From Caldisericum exile (lineage in GTDB: Bacteria; Caldisericota; Caldisericia; Caldisericales; Caldisericaceae), in NCBI GenBank assembly GCA_002877955.1, contig PNIL01000027.1, positions 1 through 35,354 of the forward strand: a stretch of DNA of 35,354 bases, in the 5' to 3' direction. Every line of letters starts with the position of its first letter. The stretch's first letter is position 1. The notes under the pieces were generated by a model. That model saw nothing but the letters and a program-made list of their open reading frames with translations, made no database searches and was not told the origin of the DNA. Both the position numbers and the translations under genes were made by a program. Positions 30,983-35,354 of this stretch are shown here, one piece after another.

Positions 30983-32234
30983 AAAAGATGTTTTGAATTT
31001 TTTAGAAGAAACTGTACCTAATCCAGAAATTAAGGAAAAAGTTATGAATAAGATTAAAAACGCAAAAAGGAGAGAAATTATGAGGCGTAATGTTTTCTTA
31101 GGAATTGTAGTTGCAATTATCTTCACATTCTTATTATCATTTGTTGCGCCTGTGTTCGGCAAATCTGGGACTCTTCCACAACTCATTAAAAGCGTTAGAA
31201 TAGAAAGTGCAGCAAAGAATTTTGAAGGAGTAATTGAAATTGATCCAAGCGTTTTAGAAAAGATAACAAAAGCAAATCTTCCTTTTGCTGATGCTGTTGT
31301 TATTTCTGCACTTTCGCATGATAAAAATATTGACATCGATAAAGTTATTGAATTACGTAAAGATGGTTATGGGTGGGGAAAGATTCTTGATACCCTTAAT
31401 ACTACATTAAGCGAAAAAGATTTAACAAGTGGAAATGTATCTTCAAATACAACCACTAATACAACAAATAATGCAAGCCTTTCACAAAATGAAACTGAAC
31501 AAAATACAAACAAAAATCAAAATAAGAATGAGGGGGTTACTACTCCCACTCAAAATCAGGAAAAAGAAACAGAAACTGAACAAAATGAGAACGAACTCAT
31601 TGTCGTTGCAAAAGGCACTATTAAAGAAATTAACGGAAATACTTTAACGGTTAACGACACAGTAGTAACGCTTAAAGATAACACAAACATAAAATATTTG
31701 GGTAATCTGATAACTTTAAACGACCTTAAAGTAGGTGATACCATTTTGGTACATGCCGTAAAAGATGGCGATAATCTTGTTGCAAGAGATATTATCGTAT
31801 ATAAAACCACTCCAAATAAGGAGATAAAACAAAATAAGCAAGATAAAAAGCAAGTTGAAAATAACGAAGAAAACAACGACAAGACAACAGAGAATACTGA
31901 ACAAAACAAAGAACAAAAATCAGAAAAAGAATATGAACTGAATACGGTTATTGTAAGTGTAAGCGATTCCTCCATAACTCTTAAGGATTTCGAAAATCCC
32001 GTTTTAATAGATAAAACTACGAAAGTCGAGCAAAGAGGACTTGGAAGAGTTGATATAAGTGCATTAAAGGAAGGACAAACTGTCCAAATTCATATAAGGT
32101 ATGATGGAACAAACTACAAGGCAACTCAGATAATAATCCAAACAAAAGAAGATTCTAATAAAAATGAAAACGCACAAGATAACACAAATTCTAATAAATT
32201 AGAAAAATCTAATGGCAAAAGCAAGAAACCGTAA
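30969..32234 (+). CDS. membrane-anchored putative anti-sigma protein with DUF5666-like beta domains
   Basis: 421 residues from ATG 30969 (GGGAGGT site 8 bases upstream). A short cytoplasmic N-terminus (1-40), one membrane helix (42-63), then an extracellular part: a helical domain with VVISALSHDKNIDIDKVIELRKDGYGWGKIL at 110-140, an Asn/Thr/Gln/Glu-rich linker (153-208), a beta domain at 209-280 (VAKGTIKEINGNTLTVND..., DUF5666-like), a second charged linker (283-321), a second similar beta domain at 323-393, and an Asn/Lys tail. Gene overlap with the ECF sigma factor and the membrane topology suggest an anti-sigma factor; no known anti-sigma domain (zinc-binding ZAS motif) is visible in the N-terminus. 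Signal sensed unknown. Confidence 0.75.
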   Translation: MEKFEKDVLNFLEETVPNPEIKEKVMNKIKNAKRREIMRRNVFLGIVVAIIFTFLLSFVAPVFGKSGTLPQLIKSVRIESAAKNFEGVIEIDPSVLEKITKANLPFADAVVISALSHDKNIDIDKVIELRKDGYGWGKILDTLNTTLSEKDLTSGNVSSNTTTNTTNNASLSQNETEQNTNKNQNKNEGVTTPTQNQEKETETEQNENELIVVAKGTIKEINGNTLTVNDTVVTLKDNTNIKYLGNLITLNDLKVGDTILVHAVKDGDNLVARDIIVYKTTPNKEIKQNKQDKKQVENNEENNDKTTENTEQNKEQKSEKEYELNTVIVSVSDSSITLKDFENPVLIDKTTKVEQRGLGRVDISALKEGQTVQIHIRYDGTNYKATQIIIQTKEDSNKNENAQDNTNSNKLEKSNGKSKKP

Positions 32235-32259
32235 CAAAAAATAAGTATTATTTCACTAT

Positions 32260-32285
32260 AACCCCGGATGAAGCCGGGGTTTTTT
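32260..32285 (+). terminator. intrinsic terminator after the sigma/anti-sigma operon
   Basis: Stem AACCCCGG (32260-32267) / CCGGGGTT (32274-32281), loop ATGAAG, followed by T residues to 32285. The T-run overlaps the stop of the convergent gene by two bases; no matching T-run exists for the minus strand. Confidence 0.88.
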
Positions 32286-33549
32286 AAATTACACCTCTCA
32301 CAATTACTATGGGTGTCCCTTCGTCTTCGTTTCCTGCTGGATTATCGCTTAATATCTTTTCTAATTTTTCTTTATTAACATTTTCGGTTTTACCCACAAC
32401 CCATGCTCTTCCAAGTTCATTTGCATCAACTATTGCAACTTCAAAGCCAATTACATCTCTTATCCTTTTTGCAAGCTTATTTGAATCAATAGGACCTGGT
32501 ATAATGTAATAATCGTAGGGAGGAATTGCTGCAGGGGGATCATCAATTAGAGCTGACTGTTCTCCTGCAACCTTATAAAATACACCATTAAGCCCAAAAA
32601 CCTTGCCAATAGCACCTAAGAGAAATCCCATTACAATTCTTAAAGCACCGGCCTCTTCAATTGCTATTTGCATTGCATATGGATTTGCAAGAGGAGCAGC
32701 GCCACCAAAAGGAATACTTTCTTGATTTACAAATCGTGAGATAAATCTTGCAAGTTTACTTACCTTGATAGAATCAACAGGGTATATTCTTCCTTCAGCA
32801 ATTGCCGCAACACATGAAGAGATTGTTATAATATCGCCATTTCTTGCGTAAGGCAAGGCATACTGCTTTATAATTTCTATAAGATTATCATCCTCTTTTA
32901 TTAGGGGAGTTTTTACAGGAATCTTTTCTATAGTTGATTTTTGTGTTGATTTTTGTGAATTGTTATAAACATCATAATTAAAACCTAAGTATTGATTTGC
33001 GAATTCCTTTAACTCTCTATTTTTAGGATGTGTTTTAATGCCGACTTCTACAACTTTTTTTGCAAGTTCAAAATTCCCATTTTTTAGAAGTAAGCTTGCA
33101 TATTTTATAAAATCTGACGCATAAAAATCAGAAGGTTCAATTTCATAGAATAATCTATAAAATTCAGTTGCCTCATCGACATTACCGTTGTTATAAGCTA
33201 TTGTCGTTAATCTTTTGAGAACATAGCGATAAGGTGAAAGAGTACTTTTTTGAGGCTCTTTAAAATGTGAAAAAATGCCTTTATAGACCTCTTCTGCTCT
33301 TTTAACATCCTGCACTGTAAAAAAGTAAAAATCACCAAGTTCAAGTTGCAACCACAAATTCTCTGGGTTTTTTTCGATTCCATTTTTTAGAATTTCTTCT
33401 GCTTCTTTATAATCATTTTTTAAAACATACAAATGACTTAAATATCTGTATGCACCAATTCCATCTCTTGGGTTCTCGGTAAGATAGCTTTTAAGTATTC
33501 TGATCCTATCGTCAATATCAAATGTTTTAATCCTATCAATATATCTCAT
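32284..33549 (-). CDS. TPR-repeat protein fused to an F420-0:glutamate ligase-like domain
   Basis: 421 residues. Residues 1-185 are helical TPR-like repeats (YLSHLYVLKNDYKEAEEILKNGIEKNPENLWLQLELGDFYF at about 36-76 is clearest). After a Ser/Gln linker (198-215) residues 222-421 match the CofE-like family: NGDIITISSCVAAIAEGRIYP at 237-257, SKLARFISRFV, PYAMQIAIEEAGALRIVMGFLLGAIGKVFG at 290-319, FYKVAGEQSALIDDPP, IIPGPIDSNKLA, VAIVDANELGRAWVVG at 371-386 and SDNPAGNEDEGTPIVI at 401-416. Bacterial homologues without F420 synthesis carry this domain with unknown substrate; an amide-ligase activity is only inferred. It overlaps the HD gene by 4 bases. Confidence 0.82.
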   Translation of the reverse strand: MRYIDRIKTFDIDDRIRILKSYLTENPRDGIGAYRYLSHLYVLKNDYKEAEEILKNGIEKNPENLWLQLELGDFYFFTVQDVKRAEEVYKGIFSHFKEPQKSTLSPYRYVLKRLTTIAYNNGNVDEATEFYRLFYEIEPSDFYASDFIKYASLLLKNGNFELAKKVVEVGIKTHPKNRELKEFANQYLGFNYDVYNNSQKSTQKSTIEKIPVKTPLIKEDDNLIEIIKQYALPYARNGDIITISSCVAAIAEGRIYPVDSIKVSKLARFISRFVNQESIPFGGAAPLANPYAMQIAIEEAGALRIVMGFLLGAIGKVFGLNGVFYKVAGEQSALIDDPPAAIPPYDYYIIPGPIDSNKLAKRIRDVIGFEVAIVDANELGRAWVVGKTENVNKEKLEKILSDNPAGNEDEGTPIVIVRGVI

Positions 33550-34091
33550 AATCCAAGATCTTTATTTATACCTTTCATAGCTCTTAAGCCAAGTTCGACG
33601 AATTGTTCTAAAGATAAACCAAACTCCTTACAACTTTCTATCTGTTCCCTATTTGCTCCCTCTGCAAAGCGCTTTTCCTTAAATCTCTTAAGCACGAATT
33701 CTTCATCAACATTTTCGAGTTTCTTACCTTTAACCAAAGCACAAGCAGTAATAAGCCCAGTCAAGGGATCTGCCGCATATAGGGCCTTCTCCAATAAGGT
33801 TTCTCGCTTTAAACCATGAATAGGATTATGTTTTTTAACAGCAAGAACAATGTCCTCGTCAAAGCCCAGAGACTTAAGATATTCGCTTCCAACAATGCTA
33901 TGAAGATGAGGTTTGTCCTTCGTTGTATCGAGATCTATATCGTGAACAAGTCCCGCAATGCCAAATTTTTCTTCATCTTCGTTAAATAGCTTTGCAATCT
34001 CCCGCATAACCGATTCTACTGCCAAAGAATGTTTATAAAGATTTTCATTAAGCTTACTTTTCAAAAGTTCTCGAATTTTTTCTCTTTCCAT
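33546..34091 (-). CDS. HD-domain hydrolase-like protein
   Basis: 181 residues. Metal-site residues of an HD domain: H21 (LYKHSLAVE), H50-D51 (GLVHDID), then D108 (AADPL). The pattern resembles HDIG-type proteins of about 180 residues found in many anaerobes; the substrate (nucleotide or phosphomonoester) is unknown. Start ATG 34091 has no ribosome site and lies 8 bases after a TATAAT box on the minus strand, so the message is nearly leaderless. Cotranscribed with the TPR/F420-ligase-like gene (4-base overlap). Confidence 0.85.
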   Translation of the reverse strand: MEREKIRELLKSKLNENLYKHSLAVESVMREIAKLFNEDEEKFGIAGLVHDIDLDTTKDKPHLHSIVGSEYLKSLGFDEDIVLAVKKHNPIHGLKRETLLEKALYAADPLTGLITACALVKGKKLENVDEEFVLKRFKEKRFAEGANREQIESCKEFGLSLEQFVELGLRAMKGINKDLGL

Positions 34092-34099
34092 ACGGAGAT

Positions 34100-34107
34100 A
34101 TTATAAT
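34100..34107. promoter_or_regulatory. overlapping divergent -10 elements (ATTATAAT)
   Basis: TATAAT reads on the plus strand at 34102-34107 (towards rsmE) and on the minus strand at 34105-34100 (towards the HD gene), so one 8-base block can serve as -10 for both directions. -35 matches are weak on both sides. Confidence 0.5.
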
Positions 34108-34134
34108 ATACATTAGGAGTTTTAGAAAATTAAA

Positions 34135-34839
34135 ATGGCAATTTACTATTTAAAAGAAAGTAAAATTGAAAAAGATCAAATCATTATTACTAATGATTTG
34201 CTGCACCATTTAAAGAATGTCCTTCGAATTAAAAAAGGAGAAAAAATTAAATTCTTTGACGACAATTTTATTTATACAACTGAATGTATTGAAAAAGAAA
34301 AAGACGCCTTAATTTTTAGAATAAAAGAAATTTCCAAAAATAAGAAACCTGAAATAGAATTCAATATTATACAAAGTGTTATTGAAAAAAGCGAATTAGA
34401 AGACTCAATTAGACTCCTCGTAACATCAAGAGTTTCAAAAATCTTTGTAACCAATACTGAGAGAAGTGCTAAATCATTTAAAGAAACAAACCTCAAAAGG
34501 CTTAGGGAAATTGCCTTAAATACTTCAGAACAAAGCGAAATTTGTTTCATACCAGAGATTATATATCTAGAAAGTCTTGATAGGGCGATTCAAATGTTCC
34601 ATGAGAATTCATTTGTACTTCATTTTGGCTCTAAATATTCCTTAAAAGATATCCCAAGCATTGCAAACTTAAATAAACCAATTACATTTTTTATTGGTCC
34701 TGAAGGTGGATTTAGCGAAGGAGAAATAGAAATGTTTAAAAAAAACGCAATTCCAATAATTACACTAAAAAGCGGTGTTTTTCGATCGCAATTTGCAGGG
34801 ACTGTAGCGGTCCTTGTTACCCTTGAATTGATTTCTTGA
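34135..34839 (+). CDS. rsmE: 16S rRNA m3U1498 methyltransferase RsmE
   Basis: 234 residues, SPOUT fold. N-terminal PUA-like domain (LLHHLKNVLRIKKGEKIKFFD at 22-42), VIEKSELEDSIRLLVTSRVSKI at 82-103, the NTSEQSEICFIPEI segment at 129-142, and the SAM-binding knot GPEGGFSEGE at 188-197 ending LKSGVFRSQFAGTVAVL at 211-227. The last motif differs from the usual L..RILR.ETA, and E135 stands where an Arg is usual, so this is a diverged member. A TAGGAG ribosome site lies 15 bases before the ATG, farther than normal. It overlaps the convergent gltX end by 23 bases. Confidence 0.88.
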   Translation: MAIYYLKESKIEKDQIIITNDLLHHLKNVLRIKKGEKIKFFDDNFIYTTECIEKEKDALIFRIKEISKNKKPEIEFNIIQSVIEKSELEDSIRLLVTSRVSKIFVTNTERSAKSFKETNLKRLREIALNTSEQSEICFIPEIIYLESLDRAIQMFHENSFVLHFGSKYSLKDIPSIANLNKPITFFIGPEGGFSEGEIEMFKKNAIPIITLKSGVFRSQFAGTVAVLVTLELIS

Positions 34840-35354
34840 TAAAGCTAACAGCTTCTTTAAGTCGTTCTTTTACTTCGTCCTTACCAAGAATTAGAAATAT
34901 TTTTGTAAGTTCTGGTCCATTGCGTGAATAGAAAAGTGAGATTCTTAGAGGATGGTATATCTTTTTGCCGAGAATTTGAAGTATATCTTTCAAACTATTA
35001 AGAAAATTTTCAACTTCATCCTTAACAAATTCCAAGTTATCAATGTTATTTAACACATATTCAAGTGCTTTTAAAGCTTCTGGATCTAAAAGCATTTTCA
35101 AATCATTTTCTGAAATAGATTCAAACATTCTCTTAAAAAATGGTTTAGAAAAAGGAACAACATCTTTTGTAAAATTCATGTTTCCCCTTACCGCATCAAT
35201 AATTAAAAGAGTTCTCTCTCTGCAATCAGAAACATTATATGCCTCTTTCAAATAAGGAAGCGTTTCATCACAGAGACTTCTAAGATCTTTATCAAGTATA
35301 TATTTATGATTCATCCATTTGAGTTTTTCAAAGTCGAAGATAGCAGGGGCTTTA
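34817..35354 (-). CDS. gltX: glutamyl-tRNA synthetase, C-terminal part (partial)
   Basis: About 179 codons; the 5' part lies beyond the right edge. The frame is open to the window end and reads KAPAIFDFEKLKWMNHKYI, the hallmark just after the KMSKS region of GluRS, so the ATG at 35314 is an internal methionine and not a start. The rest is the helical anticodon-binding domain, ending with KIYHPLRISLFYSRNGPELTKIFLILGKDEVKERL near 125-160 of the fragment, also a GluRS signature. It charges tRNA-Glu (and possibly tRNA-Gln). The 3' end overlaps rsmE. Confidence 0.9.
   Translation of the reverse strand, partial: KAPAIFDFEKLKWMNHKYILDKDLRSLCDETLPYLKEAYNVSDCRERTLLIIDAVRGNMNFTKDVVPFSKPFFKRMFESISENDLKMLLDPEALKALEYVLNNIDNLEFVKDEVENFLNSLKDILQILGKKIYHPLRISLFYSRNGPELTKIFLILGKDEVKERLKEAVSFIKKSIQG

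Noticed and set aside
34817-35314. A stand-alone 165-residue gene starting at ATG 35314
   Set aside because: The frame stays open to the right edge and the added residues (FDFEKLKWMNHKYI) are a glutamyl-tRNA synthetase signature, so it is the 3' part of gltX.

Overview
The window is AT-rich (roughly one third G+C by eye) and densely packed bacterial chromosome from an anaerobe, probably a thermophile. It carries a NAD-linked [FeFe]-hydrogenase locus, a full set of Rnf membrane subunits, groESL, and many Lys/Glu-rich proteins with short or overlapping gene junctions. The lineage is not fixed by anything I can compute. A Caldisericum-like or other deep-branching, Clostridia-like anaerobe would fit, but that is a guess. 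I see no insertion sequences, prophage, CRISPR arrays or tRNA/rRNA genes.

Region 1 (1-6901) is a hydrogenase locus. On the minus strand, from an ArsR-type regulator at 5538, come a NuoE/HydC subunit, a HATPase-fold protein, a small thioredoxin-fold protein, a NuoF/HydB subunit, a second NuoE, a second NuoF and the first 42 codons of the catalytic subunit (cut by the left edge). Divergent on the plus strand are a DRTGG-type protein and an RsbW-like ATPase fused to another DRTGG domain; such genes accompany this hydrogenase type in Clostridia. The second NuoF has lost all cysteines of its N-terminal [2Fe-2S] domain, the small thioredoxin-fold protein has no cysteine at all, and neither NuoF keeps the C-terminal ferredoxin domain usual in HydB.

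Region 2 (6894-19425) is a minus-strand run reading from a good promoter at 19397-19425: PPC/DUF296 protein, valS, folC, a membrane zinc-ribbon protein, rnfC-D-G-E-A-B, and a 1013-residue membrane protein. RnfB is cut down to its membrane helix and first cluster motif. The 1013-residue protein has a signal peptide, a repeated extracellular beta-rich region, one transmembrane helix, a 300-residue charged tail and a C-terminal PIN-like domain predicted to lie in the cytoplasm.

Region 3 (19468-24489, plus) is an overlapping cell-envelope and housekeeping operon: lspA, rluD, smpB, a four-SH3 amidase and murI. Region 4 (24486-28041, minus) holds tsaE, tsaB, rimI, tsaD and a zinc alcohol dehydrogenase, so the bacterial t6A partners TsaB, TsaD and TsaE lie together. 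Region 5 (28122-32285, plus) has a DUF3783-like small protein, groESL behind a consensus promoter and a divergent CIRCE element, a terminator, then an ECF sigma factor with a membrane-anchored partner and a second terminator. Region 6 (32284-35354) has a TPR protein fused to an F420-ligase-like domain, an HD-domain protein, rsmE, and the C-terminal part of gltX (cut by the right edge).

Several operon-leading genes lack a Shine-Dalgarno sequence and begin 5-8 bases after a -10 box, which suggests leaderless transcripts. All three convergent CDS pairs without a terminator overlap at their 3' ends. No gene-free stretch exceeds 300 bases; the longest is 5542-5717, which holds divergent promoters and a paired operator-like repeat.
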